A DNA stretch of 64,000 nucleotides from NCBI RefSeq assembly GCF_014196625.1, contig NZ_JACIDZ010000001.1:62001-126000 (forward strand), in the 5' to 3' direction. The notes under the pieces are model-generated. The model was not told where the DNA came from, made no database searches, and saw nothing but the letters and a program-made list of their open reading frames with translations. Positions 1-8,149 of this stretch are shown here, piece by piece. Position numbers and translations under genes: made by a program. Each line of letters begins with the position of its first letter. Within the stretch, counting starts at the first letter, position 1. This DNA is from Martelella radicis (GTDB lineage Bacteria; Pseudomonadota; Alphaproteobacteria; Rhizobiales; Rhizobiaceae).

Positions 1-79
1 TGCCGCGGATGGGCTGGAGGGCAAGAGCAGGCCCGGCAATCAAACCGGTGAGGGCGATGGAAGCGATGAGCGTTTTCAT
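1..79 (-). CDS. N-terminus of a secreted protein, cut by the window edge
   Basis: Twenty-six residues are visible, beginning MKTLIASIALTGLIAGPALA: two positively compatible residues, a hydrophobic core and an ALA-type signal peptidase I site, so the product is exported. An AGGAA ribosome binding site precedes the ATG by a suitable distance on the minus strand. The rest of the gene lies off the left edge, so no function can be assigned. Confidence 0.6.
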   Translation of the reverse strand, partial: MKTLIASIALTGLIAGPALALQPIRG

Positions 80-168
80 TCTACTGTTCCTTTCTCGATA
101 GCGCCGGAGAACCATTCCCCGACGACTGCTCTATCGTCGCCGAAACAGCATTTCTTCTATTGTAGCTA

Positions 169-480
169 TCACGCGATTTTGGCTGATCGGCGCATGCGCT
201 CCTTCTCGTCGAGATAATGCCGCCGCGTGTCCAGATCCGTCGAATGACAATGAAGGGGCGACGGTCAAGGCGGATGAAGTCGTGCCAGGACAGGCATTCG
301 ATGACGCCGACGGAAAGGCGCTCGTGGACGTCCTTCAGCGTCGAGGCGAGCTTCACCAGGTTGAAGCGGGAGCCGGTGGTCTTGCTGACGCCGAGATTCC
401 AGGCCGCCGCCTTGCCGCCGAAGGCGAGGCGCTGGAGGTAGAGGGAGCGGGCGGCGCGTTCGAGATCGGTCCGCGTCCGT
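169..480 (-). pseudogene. Decayed remnant of a D12-class (Dam-like) DNA adenine methyltransferase
   Basis: Read on the minus strand between a stop at about 480 and about 240, one frame gives segments such as DLERAARSLYLQRLAFGGKA, NLGVSKTTGSRFNLVKL and LKDVHERLSVGVIECLSWHD. These resemble the middle of phage or plasmid D12-class N6-adenine methyltransferases. The DPPY catalytic motif and the N-terminal SAM-binding region are absent. The sequence then slips to another frame that ends LDTRRHYLDEKERM and stops at about 169. No full-length frame exists, so this is a broken gene, probably left from an old mobile element. The family call rests on recalled motif similarity and is moderate. Confidence 0.4.
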
Positions 481-740
481 CATCCGGAACGGCCAGATGA
501 TGAAATGATCGCACCAGCCAGGCGCGAAATCGCCGCTGTCGTCGCGCCGAGGAACAAATTGCCGGTGAATGCCGGGTGCGTCTGTCCAAAAAATCATATC
601 AATGCGCCACCGCCAAAGCGCGGGTTACGACGGAAATTAGACATTCACGTTCAATGGCTTGGCGTATCAGGGCAGGGCGCGCGGGAGAAGTTGCCACCGC
701 CGGCCGACCAGGTACGAGAGCAAAAAGAGTTGTTCCACAC

Positions 741-769
741 TTGCGAGGAGAACAAAAAAGAAACATAAT
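741..769 (+). promoter_or_regulatory. Candidate promoter with an embedded LexA (SOS) box
   Basis: A -35-like TTGCGA (741-746) and a -10-like CATAAT (764-769) are separated by exactly 17 nt. Within the spacer lies GAAC-N7-AAAC (750-764), one mismatch from the alphaproteobacterial LexA site GAAC-N7-GAAC. A transcript starting near 776 would lead straight into the Shine-Dalgarno sequence of the small gene at 798. The placement is that of a LexA-repressed promoter; the box itself is imperfect. Confidence 0.4.
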
Positions 770-797
770 AAAAACATAGAGCGAATTGGAGGCAAAA

Positions 798-884
798 ATG
801 ACCGAACTTCTGCGCGATGCTGCTGCATTCTTCTCAATCACATTGTTTTTGACCAGCATGGCGTTGATCGTCAGTTCACTGTAA
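798..884 (+). CDS. 28-residue predicted membrane peptide, possibly SOS-induced
   Basis: The reading frame ATG...TAA encodes 28 residues starting MTELLRDAAAFFSITLFL and ending in SSL: a short amphipathic start followed by one hydrophobic helix of about 18 residues. A consensus GGAGG (788-792) sits 5 nt before the ATG, which is strong evidence of translation for so small a frame. A promoter-like sequence with a LexA-type box is 30-55 nt upstream. Caulobacter SidA, an SOS-induced division inhibitor of 29 residues, has the same architecture; that comparison is by size, topology and context only. It ends 128 bp before dnaE and may share its transcript. Confidence 0.5.
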   Translation: MTELLRDAAAFFSITLFLTSMALIVSSL

Positions 885-1012
885 AGCCGGCGCTTCGTTT
901 TCCCATGTCGGCCCACGGGCGAGCTTTCTGTGCAAATGTTTCGTTTGCGTTGCGCCGGCCGTTCCGGCCTGCGAAAATCAACCGATAACGACAAGGCGTG
1001 ACGGAGCAGGCG

Positions 1013-4000
1013 ATGGTGGATAGTGGAGACAAGAGCGGGCACGGCATGGTGGAAAACGCAGCGTTCCGCTTTGTGCACCTGAGGGTCCACTCGGCCTATT
1101 CGCTGCTCGAGGGGGCCTTGCCGCTCAAGAAGGTGCTGAAGCTTGCCACGGAGGACCGGCAGCCGGCCGTCGCCGTGACCGACACCAATAATCTGTTCGG
1201 TGCGCTTGAATTCTCCCAGAAGGCGATTGGCGAGGGATTGCAGCCGATTGTCGGCTGCCAGCTTTCGATCGACATGGAAGACGGCGGCGACGGCGAACGG
1301 CGTGGCGGGTCTCATCTGCCTGTCAAGCTGCCCTCCATCGTCGTCCTTGTGGCCAATGAAACCGGCTATGCCAATCTGATGCATCTTGTCAGCGAGGCCT
1401 ATCTCGCAGGCGAGGCCCATGAGAGCGTCTACATTCGCAAATCGTGGCTCGAAGGCCGGTCTGACGGCCTGATCGTGCTGACCGGTGGTCCGGGCGGCCC
1501 GGTCGACCAGGCCCTTGCCTCCGGCTTCGAGCTGAAGGCCAGCGAGCGCCTGGAGGCCTTGAAGGCGCTTTTCGGTGACCGTCTCTATGTAGAATTGCAG
1601 CGCCAGGGCACATTCGATGTCCAGCGTGAACGCCATGTGGTCAACCTCGCCTATGAGCTGGAACTGCCGCTGGTGGCGACCAACGAGCCCTTCTTCCCGG
1701 CGCGCGAGGATTTCGAGGCGCATGATGCGCTGATGGCCGTCGCCCACAACGCCATTGTTTCCGACGACCGGCGCTTCCGTTTGACGCCGGATCACTACAT
1801 GAAATCGCAGGCGGAGATGGCCGCGCTGTTTGCCGACCTGCCGGAGGCGCTCGACAATACGATCGAGATTGCCCGGCGTTGCAGCTTCATTCTCCATACG
1901 CGCAATCCCATCCTGCCGCGGTTCACCGGCGCCTCCGACGATCCGGAAGAGGCGGAGAAAGCCGAGGCGCTTGAGCTTCGCCGTCAGGCGGTCGAGGGAC
2001 TCGAAGCGCGGCTTTCCCACGTGGGCTTGAGCGAGGGGCATAGTCGCCAGGACTATGTCGAACGGCTCGACTATGAGCTCGGCATCATCGAGAGCATGAA
2101 GTTTCCGGGCTACTTCCTGATCGTTGCGGACTTTATCAAATGGGCCAAGGAGCACGATATTCCAGTCGGCCCCGGGCGCGGTTCGGGCGCGGGTTCGCTT
2201 GTCGCCTATGCGCTGACGATCACCGATGTCGATCCTTTGCGGTTTTCCCTGCTGTTCGAACGCTTTCTCAACCCCGAGCGCGTATCGATGCCGGACTTTG
2301 ATATCGATTTCTGTCAGGATCGCCGCGAGGAGGTCATCCGCTACGTCCAGCAGAAATACGGGCGCGCCCAGGTGGCGCAGATCATCACGTTCGGTTCGCT
2401 GCAGGCGCGCGCTGCGCTGCGCGATGTGGGGCGGGTTCTGGAAATGCCTTACGGGCAGGTGGACCGGATCAGCAAGCTGGTTCCCAACAATCCGGCCAAC
2501 CCGGTCACGCTTGCCAAGGCGATCGAGGATGAGCCGAAGTTTCAGGAGGCGGCCGAGGAGGAGCCGATCGTCGGCCGTCTCCTGGCGATCGCGCAGAAGA
2601 TCGAGGGGCTCTACCGGCATGCCTCAACCCATGCCGCGGGCATCGTGATCGGTGATCGGCCGCTTTCACAGCTTGTGCCGATGTATCGCGATCCGCGTTC
2701 GGACATGCCGGTCACGCAGTTCAACATGAAGTGGGTCGAGCAGGCCGGCCTGGTCAAGTTCGACTTTCTTGGACTGAAGACGTTGACCGTGCTGAAGACC
2801 GCGGTCGATTTCATCGGTCGGCGCGATATCAAGGTCGACCTGTCGCTGGTGCCGCTCGATGATCATGACACATATGAAATGCTGGCGCGCGGCGAGACGG
2901 TCGGTGTGTTCCAGGTGGAAAGCGCCGGCATGCGCAAGGCTCTGATCGGCATGAAGCCCGACCGGGTCGAGGACCTGATCGCGCTCGTCGCGCTTTACCG
3001 GCCGGGGCCGATGGAGAATATCCCGGTCTATAATGCGCGCAAGCATGGCGAGGAGGAGATCGAGTCGGTGCATCCGATGATCGACCATCTTCTCGCAGAG
3101 ACCCAGGGCGTCATCATCTACCAGGAGCAGGTGATGCAGGTCGCTCAGGTGCTCTCGGGCTATTCTCTTGGTGAAGCCGACCTTCTGCGCCGCGCGATGG
3201 GCAAGAAGATCAAGGAGCAGATGGACAAGCAGCGCGTCCGCTTCGTCGAGGGCGCGGTCGAAAAGGGCGTCAAGAAACAGCGCGCCGACGAGATCTTTGA
3301 TCTTCTGGCGAAATTCGCCAATTACGGCTTCAACAAGTCGCATGCTGCCGCCTATGCGATCGTCTCCTATCATACGGCTTACCTGAAGGCGCATTATCCG
3401 GTGGAGTTCCTCGCCGCGTCGATGACGCTCGACATGGCCAATACCGAAAAGCTGAATGACTTCCGGCACGATGCCCGCAGGCTCGGCATCGACGTGGTCG
3501 CGCCGTCGGTTCAGACGAGCTACAGACATTTCGAGCCGGGCGAGGGGCGCATCTATTATGCGCTTGCCGCCATCAAGGGGGTTGGAGACGCGGCCGTCGA
3601 TCATATCGTCGAAATGCGCGGCGATCGGCCTTTCGCCGATCTCGACGACTTCTGCCAGCGCATCGATCCGAAACTGGTCAATCGCCGGGTTCTGGAAAGC
3701 CTCATCTGTGCGGGCGCGTTCGATTGCTTCGGTCACGACCGGGCGGCGCTTCTCGCCGGCCTCGACCGGATCATCGGCCTTGCCCAGCGCACGCAGGAGG
3801 ACCGCGTCAGCGGCCAGGCCGATATTTTCGGCAGTGCCGGTCAGGTTTCGAAGATCCTTCTGCCGGACTATACGCCGCTGTCTGATTCGGAGCGATTGAT
3901 GCGCGAGTATCAGATGCTTGGCTATTATCAGACCGCGCATCCGCTCGATGCCTATTCCGAGATTCTGGCGAAGATGCGCGTGCAGGCCTTTTCGGACTTC

Positions 4001-4504
4001 CAGCTCTCGGTGAAGAACGGCTCGGACCGGGGGCGTCTTGCGGGCACGGTGGTCGCAAAGCAGGAGCGCAAGACCCGCACCGGCAATCGCATGGGCATCG
4101 TTACCTTCTCCGACGCCACGGGACAGTTCGAGGCGGTGCTTTTTTCGGAGATGCTCTATCAGTATCGCGATTTGCTTGAACCAGGCACATCGGTTGTCAT
4201 TACCGTTTCCGCTGAAATGCGCCCCGAAGGAATCGGAATGCGGATCCAGACGGTTCAGTCCCTGGAGGAAGAGGCTGTGCGCCAGCAGCGCGCGATGCGA
4301 ATCTTCCTGCGCGACGATTCGCCGATCGCTTCCCTTGCCCGTCATCTCAATGAAAATGGCGAGGGCCTGGTGTCATTTGTCGTCATACAGAATCACGGCC
4401 TTCGGGAAATCGAGGTCGAATTGCCGGGCAAATACCGTTTGTCACCGGAAGTCGCCTCAGCAATGCGCGCCGTCGCAGGCGTTGTGGATGTGGAGCTGGT
4501 CTAG
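1013..4504 (+). CDS. dnaE: DNA polymerase III alpha subunit
   Basis: The replicative polymerase catalytic subunit, 1163 residues, the usual length for DnaE1. An N-terminal PHP domain begins near residue 20 (FVHLRVHSAYSLLEGALPL, TDTNNLFGALEFSQ). The polymerase active site shows PDFDIDF with aspartates 428 and 430 and a third aspartate near 584 in KFDFLGLKTL. The VGPGRGSGAGSLVAYAL and YRPGP segments are intact, and an OB-fold region lies in the last quarter. A GTG in frame at 998 exists, but ATG 1013 has a good GGAGCAGG ribosome site and matches the family N-terminus better. It resembles DnaE1 rather than the shorter ImuC/DnaE2, and no imuA/imuB is nearby. Confidence 0.95.
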   Translation: MVDSGDKSGHGMVENAAFRFVHLRVHSAYSLLEGALPLKKVLKLATEDRQPAVAVTDTNNLFGALEFSQKAIGEGLQPIVGCQLSIDMEDGGDGERRGGSHLPVKLPSIVVLVANETGYANLMHLVSEAYLAGEAHESVYIRKSWLEGRSDGLIVLTGGPGGPVDQALASGFELKASERLEALKALFGDRLYVELQRQGTFDVQRERHVVNLAYELELPLVATNEPFFPAREDFEAHDALMAVAHNAIVSDDRRFRLTPDHYMKSQAEMAALFADLPEALDNTIEIARRCSFILHTRNPILPRFTGASDDPEEAEKAEALELRRQAVEGLEARLSHVGLSEGHSRQDYVERLDYELGIIESMKFPGYFLIVADFIKWAKEHDIPVGPGRGSGAGSLVAYALTITDVDPLRFSLLFERFLNPERVSMPDFDIDFCQDRREEVIRYVQQKYGRAQVAQIITFGSLQARAALRDVGRVLEMPYGQVDRISKLVPNNPANPVTLAKAIEDEPKFQEAAEEEPIVGRLLAIAQKIEGLYRHASTHAAGIVIGDRPLSQLVPMYRDPRSDMPVTQFNMKWVEQAGLVKFDFLGLKTLTVLKTAVDFIGRRDIKVDLSLVPLDDHDTYEMLARGETVGVFQVESAGMRKALIGMKPDRVEDLIALVALYRPGPMENIPVYNARKHGEEEIESVHPMIDHLLAETQGVIIYQEQVMQVAQVLSGYSLGEADLLRRAMGKKIKEQMDKQRVRFVEGAVEKGVKKQRADEIFDLLAKFANYGFNKSHAAAYAIVSYHTAYLKAHYPVEFLAASMTLDMANTEKLNDFRHDARRLGIDVVAPSVQTSYRHFEPGEGRIYYALAAIKGVGDAAVDHIVEMRGDRPFADLDDFCQRIDPKLVNRRVLESLICAGAFDCFGHDRAALLAGLDRIIGLAQRTQEDRVSGQADIFGSAGQVSKILLPDYTPLSDSERLMREYQMLGYYQTAHPLDAYSEILAKMRVQAFSDFQLSVKNGSDRGRLAGTVVAKQERKTRTGNRMGIVTFSDATGQFEAVLFSEMLYQYRDLLEPGTSVVITVSAEMRPEGIGMRIQTVQSLEEEAVRQQRAMRIFLRDDSPIASLARHLNENGEGLVSFVVIQNHGLREIEVELPGKYRLSPEVASAMRAVAGVVDVELV

Positions 4505-4935
4505 GTCCGGTCGTCAGGAGAATGCGCGCGTCTGGTGCGATTCCCGAATGGAGCGCGAGGGGCTGCCGAGGAGCCTCGTCGCGTTCCTCTTTCGGTCCGA
4601 ATCCGGCTTGCATGGACGTTGATTTGGCATTTCGGTTCGGATTCGCCCGGGAGCGAGCCGCGTAGATGCTCTGTTTCGCGCTTGTTTTCTTTACCTTTTG
4701 TAAAGATTTGACCTCCTGGAGGGGCGACTTGTTGCCAATCCGCAACAGCAAGCGGGTAAGGACGGCCCGATGGCGATAAACCGGGTGATTGGTGATTGCG
4801 ATCGCGACGCGGTCTTGTATGTTCAACCTCGGAAGCGAGGGCGAGACGGCCCAGTCTTCTTGAAACCAGGGGATGGGGCAGGGAACGCCTCGGCGAAAAT
4901 CCCAGACCCGCTTTAAACCTTATTTGGAGGTCATT
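4505..4935. other. Intergenic region upstream of the porin gene
   Basis: This 431-bp stretch holds no convincing gene; the frames crossing it lack ribosome sites and family resemblance. It includes a short T-rich segment around 4681-4715 followed by a CCTCCTGGAGG palindrome. It presumably carries the porin promoter and an untranslated leader, but I could not identify a specific -35/-10 pair with confidence. Confidence 0.4.
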
Positions 4936-6030
4936 ATGAACGTGAAGAGCCTTCTCCTCGGCTCCGCTGCAGCAGTAGCAGCAGCTTCCGGCGCACAGGC
5001 TGCCGACCCGGTTGTGGTCATCGAGCCTGTAGCTGCCAACTACGTCGAAGTCTGCGACACCTTTGGTGCCGGCTACTTCTACATCCCGGGCACCGAAACC
5101 TGCCTCGACATCGGCGGTTATGTCCGTTTCCAGGTTAGCGCTCTGAGCAAGCAGACCCCGATGTGGGCCGCTTCGACCCCGGGCACCTGGGACGTATACA
5201 CCAAGGCTCAGATTGACATCGCCAGCAAGACGGAAACCGAACTCGGTGTTCTGACCGGCGTTATCAAGATGAACGCTGAAGCGCACAGCGCCGGCGGTTC
5301 GGCCACGACCTTCGGTCTCGACCAGACCTACCTTGCTCTCGGCGGCTTCCAGGCTGGTTATTTCCAGAGCTACTGGGATGAAGGTCTCGTTGGCGAAATC
5401 GACGACCTGTCGGGCAACACCAAGTTCAACTCGATGCGTTACGTCTTCACGGGCGATGGCTTTGTGGCCGGTGTCTCGCTTGACGCTCTGACCGCTTCGC
5501 AGGTTGGCTACACGGGCAACCCGGACCTGGCTCGCCTCGGCGTTTCCGGTCGTGTCGGCTTCCAGGCCGGTGGCCTCGGCTTCAAGGTTGACGGTGGCTA
5601 CGACACCTACAACGAAGACGGTTCGGTTCGTGCGATGACGTCGCTCGCACTCGGCCCGGGCCAGCTTGACCTCGGTGCTTCGTGGGCTTCCGGTTGGAAC
5701 GCTTACGCCAACACCTTCGATGATTGGTTCGACAGCTACCCCTTCGCTGGTGCTCCGGCTGCGAACTCGATCTACGCCGAATGGCAGCTGGCTGCCGGTT
5801 ACGCTCTTGACGTTACCGACAAGTTCACCATCACGCCTGCCATTCAGTGGACTTCGGTCAACATCCCGACCGCTTCGAACAAGAGCTTCTACACCTTCGG
5901 CGCTCTGTTCGACTACGAGATCGTCGACGGTCTGTCGGCCAAGGTCAACTTCAACTATGCTGACCTGCCGAACTCCTACTTCAAGGACGACACCTGGGGC
6001 GGTTGGTTCCGTCTGCAGCGCGACTTCTAA
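4936..6030 (+). CDS. Outer-membrane porin, RopA/Omp2b type
   Basis: A general diffusion porin of the alphaproteobacterial porin_2 family, 364 residues. A signal peptide (MNVKSLLLGSAAAVAAASGA) is followed by QAADPVVVIEP, the usual mature start in this family. The body alternates polar and aromatic residues as in a 16-strand barrel. It contains the conserved N-terminal YVEVCDTFGAGYFYIPGTET cysteine loop and ends WFRLQRDF with the C-terminal phenylalanine needed for BAM-dependent insertion. The ATG at 4936 has a GGAGG at 4926-4930. Codon use is visibly biased (AAC, GGC, CTC, TAC), as for a very highly expressed protein. A strong terminator follows, so it is monocistronic. Confidence 0.92.
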   Translation: MNVKSLLLGSAAAVAAASGAQAADPVVVIEPVAANYVEVCDTFGAGYFYIPGTETCLDIGGYVRFQVSALSKQTPMWAASTPGTWDVYTKAQIDIASKTETELGVLTGVIKMNAEAHSAGGSATTFGLDQTYLALGGFQAGYFQSYWDEGLVGEIDDLSGNTKFNSMRYVFTGDGFVAGVSLDALTASQVGYTGNPDLARLGVSGRVGFQAGGLGFKVDGGYDTYNEDGSVRAMTSLALGPGQLDLGASWASGWNAYANTFDDWFDSYPFAGAPAANSIYAEWQLAAGYALDVTDKFTITPAIQWTSVNIPTASNKSFYTFGALFDYEIVDGLSAKVNFNYADLPNSYFKDDTWGGWFRLQRDF

Positions 6031-6054
6031 GAAGCGCTCAGGTTCAGTTACGAG

Positions 6055-6084
6055 AAACCCGGTCCTGGTGGCCGGGTTTTTCTT
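6055..6084 (+). terminator. Rho-independent terminator of the porin gene
   Basis: An 8-bp perfect stem AAACCCGG/CCGGGTTT with a 9-nt loop is followed by TTTTTCTTT, 24 nt after the porin stop codon. Confidence 0.85.
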
Positions 6085-6142
6085 TGTCTGGGGTTCGCCG
6101 GGGACCGGCTTTTTCGGGCGTTCAGGCGAAGGCCAGGCCTAT

Positions 6143-6182
6143 AGAGCGCCGTGCGTCCATTCGGATGCACAAAGGACGCTCT
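6143..6182. repeat. Palindromic intergenic repeat unit 1
   Basis: Nested inverted repeats: outer AGAGCG (6143-6148) with CGCTCT (6177-6182), and inner GTGCGTCC (6151-6158) with GGATGCAC (6163-6170) around an ATTC loop, with one G-T mismatch. Sequences of this kind, with CAAAGGACGCTCTA on the right flank, recur between genes in Rhizobiaceae as I recall; only one copy is present here. Confidence 0.55.
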
Positions 6183-6197
6183 AACATATTGAATCTA

Positions 6198-6247
6198 CGC
6201 ATCGTGCTTTCCGAAAATCGATTCCGATTTTCGGAAAGCACGATGCG
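6198..6247. repeat. Long perfect palindrome, rhizobial intergenic repeat unit 2
   Basis: A perfect 23-bp inverted repeat (6198-6220 with 6225-6247) around the loop ATTC. Its arm includes GTGCTTTCCGAAAATCG. Together with unit 1, 15 bp upstream, it forms a composite element between the porin terminator and tRNA-Leu. There is no U-run, so it is not a simple terminator. As RNA it would fold into a very stable hairpin. The motif GCTTTCCGAAAATCG is familiar from dispersed repeats in rhizobial genomes. Confidence 0.65.
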
Positions 6248-6476
6248 CTAGAGAGCTCGTCTTTGGGTTTCTATGCCGCAGTTCTCCGGTTGCGTGGACG
6301 CCGCATTGCCTGATCTGGCGCGTGTTGTCGGAATGCAGGGCAACCGGAGCGCTTTGACGATGCGCCGACTGGCTGAGAAACGGTTTCAGCGGCCCTGTTA
6401 AGGGGAGGCGTTTTCCGCTTTGAATGCGCGTGCGGGATGTTTGCGGCTGGTTCGCTTCGGGGCGTGGGGAGAAGAT

Positions 6477-6563
6477 TGGTGCGGACGGCGGGGCTCGAAC
6501 CCGCATGACCAATCGGTCGAGGGATTTTAAGTCCCTTGCGTCTACCTGTTTCGCCACGTCCGC
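6477..6563 (-). tRNA. tRNA-Leu, anticodon TAA
   Basis: On the minus strand the sequence starts GCGGACG and ends CGTCCGC-A-CCA, a perfect 7-bp acceptor stem with encoded CCA. The D-arm is GTGGCGAAACAGGTAGACGC, the anticodon stem AGGGA/TCCCT encloses CTTAAAA (anticodon TAA), a long class II variable arm follows, and the T-arm is GCGGGTTCGAGCCCCGC. Confidence 0.95.
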
Positions 6564-6913
6564 TTCGGCTTGAGATTTATTATGGCGGTGCGCGTTAGGC
6601 AACAGTAGATCGCGTGATCGGGTGGCGGTTTTCACGGCCGGGAGCGTTGACCTAGCCTTGACCCTGTCTCTGTCGTTTTCTCTGTTTTGGCTTTGTTTTC
6701 AATATCAAACTCGCCAGTGTGTCGCTTGCGTCACAGTATTTCAGCATATTTTCACGTAAAAGCGTTTGGGGGAAAGTCGTCCATTTCCCGCCACAAACGA
6801 AGAGCATCAGAAAGGTCTGGTGCCGAGCGTGACGGCTCTCGGCCTTTCGCAAGAGCGAACTTGCGCGTGGCGGCGTGTTTTTTTGCCGGGCATTTATCCG
6901 GCCAGGTGTTTCG
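6564..6913. other. Intergenic region between tRNA-Leu and exoR
   Basis: A 350-bp stretch that holds the divergent promoters of tRNA-Leu and exoR. Short frames crossing it have no ribosome site or recognisable similarity. No specific regulator site was identified. Confidence 0.35.
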
Positions 6914-7735
6914 ATGAAGAAACGTTCGATGATGATGGAAAAGACAGGTCATAGACAGGTTGGCCTCGTTCTGGTGCTGGCTAGCCTGGTGGTTGGCTAT
7001 GGCGATGCGCGTCTTGCCCACGCTTTCGATATCACCACCGAGGTTCCGAAGGAATCAGGCCGGTTCGATCTCTTCCGCTTCGGCTTCAAGGCTTACCAGA
7101 ACGGCGACAAGAAGAAGGCTGTCGAGGCCTACCGCTATGCCGCCGAAAAAGGACACACCGGCTCGCGCTGGGCGCTGGCCAATATGTATGCCTATGGCGA
7201 CGGCGTGCCGGAGAACGACTATGAGGCCTTCAAGGCCTATGCCGAGATTGTCAATCATGATGTCGAGCCGGGTTCGCCTGATACCGGATTTTACGTGAAT
7301 GCGCTGCTGGCGTTGGCTGGCTATTATCAGACGGGCATTCCCGATACGCCGGTTGAAAAGGATCTTGTTCAAGCCAGGCAGCTCTATTTCCAGGCGGCTT
7401 CCGTCTTCGGCAGTCCCGAAGCGCAGTTCCGGCTCGCCCAGATGATCCTCAATGGCGAGGGAGGGGCTAAGAATGTGCGCCTCGCCAAGAAATGGCTCAA
7501 TCTCTCGCGTAAAAACGGCAATATCGGCGCCATGGCCGTCTTTGGCGACCTGATCTTCAACGAAGGCCAGCCGGTGCTGGGGCTTGCCTATCTGACCATG
7601 GCGGCGGACCGTTGCGCGCCGGGCGAATGCTCCTGGATCAGGGAGCTTCAGGAAAAGTGTTTCTCCGTCGTTGATGAGAATGATCGTCGCGGTGCGATCG
7701 CTCTTGCGCAAAATATGGGCACGACCAACCCCTGA
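6914..7735 (+). CDS. exoR: ExoR, periplasmic negative regulator of exopolysaccharide synthesis
   Basis: A 273-residue Sel1-repeat protein. ExoR in rhizobia binds the periplasmic side of the ExoS sensor kinase and holds ExoS/ChvI off, restraining succinoglycan and promoting motility; proteolysis of ExoR releases the system. After a signal peptide (cleavage near AHAF) comes FDITTEVPKESGRFDLFRFG, then helical repeats with ALANMYAYGDGVPEND, NALLALAGYYQTGIPDTPVE, AQFRLAQMILNGEGGAKNV and LAYLTMAADRC. Order and spacing match ExoR along the whole length. ATG 6914 was chosen because it leaves a normal n-region; upstream in-frame starts would add residues before the signal peptide. Confidence 0.88.
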   Translation: MKKRSMMMEKTGHRQVGLVLVLASLVVGYGDARLAHAFDITTEVPKESGRFDLFRFGFKAYQNGDKKKAVEAYRYAAEKGHTGSRWALANMYAYGDGVPENDYEAFKAYAEIVNHDVEPGSPDTGFYVNALLALAGYYQTGIPDTPVEKDLVQARQLYFQAASVFGSPEAQFRLAQMILNGEGGAKNVRLAKKWLNLSRKNGNIGAMAVFGDLIFNEGQPVLGLAYLTMAADRCAPGECSWIRELQEKCFSVVDENDRRGAIALAQNMGTTNP

Positions 7736-8149
7736 TTGTTGCTTCCGTAAGCAGGAGTGTCCGAACGATCAAACGCAGAGCAGCCGGAGCCTTACTCTTT
7801 CTCGATAGATGAATCTCAAGCTGGAGCGTCGGCCGTCGCTTTCCCTTGCGGGATCTTTTCGCGTCCAAGTGCCTTTTCTCGTGCCAGGGCCGGCAACGTT
7901 CTCTTCCGGCATAAGGTTTACAAAAACAACGCGATAGGCCGGTCTTCCGTTTCCGGATGCCACGGTTCGGCACGGCGGTGAACCGTTGGACCCAATGTGA
8001 GACAACAGCCTTGCTCTTCATTTGGATTATCGCCCTTCGCGGCATTTGCGCGAAGGTGAGGTCGGGTTGGCCGGCGCATGCCTCCAGCGTTCATGGCAAA
8101 GCACATTGCCTGAGGCCTGCAAGTTGTTTTCTGCTCTTTTCCTTGGACC
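7736..8149. other. Intergenic region between exoR and xthA
   Basis: A 414-bp gap between two convergent genes (exoR plus, xthA minus). I see no RNA gene and no convincing terminator or reading frame; short frames across it look random in composition. It could hold an unrecognised small RNA. Confidence 0.3.

Noticed and set aside
599-2620. 673-residue minus-strand frame antisense to dnaE
   Set aside because: It is the complementary-strand shadow of a GC-rich gene, rich in Arg, His and Asp, with no family resemblance and no start signals.
6195-6635. 146-residue minus-strand frame across tRNA-Leu
   Set aside because: It translates the tRNA-Leu gene and the adjacent palindrome; the VAKQVDARDLKSL segment is the well-known artefact of reading through tRNA-Leu.
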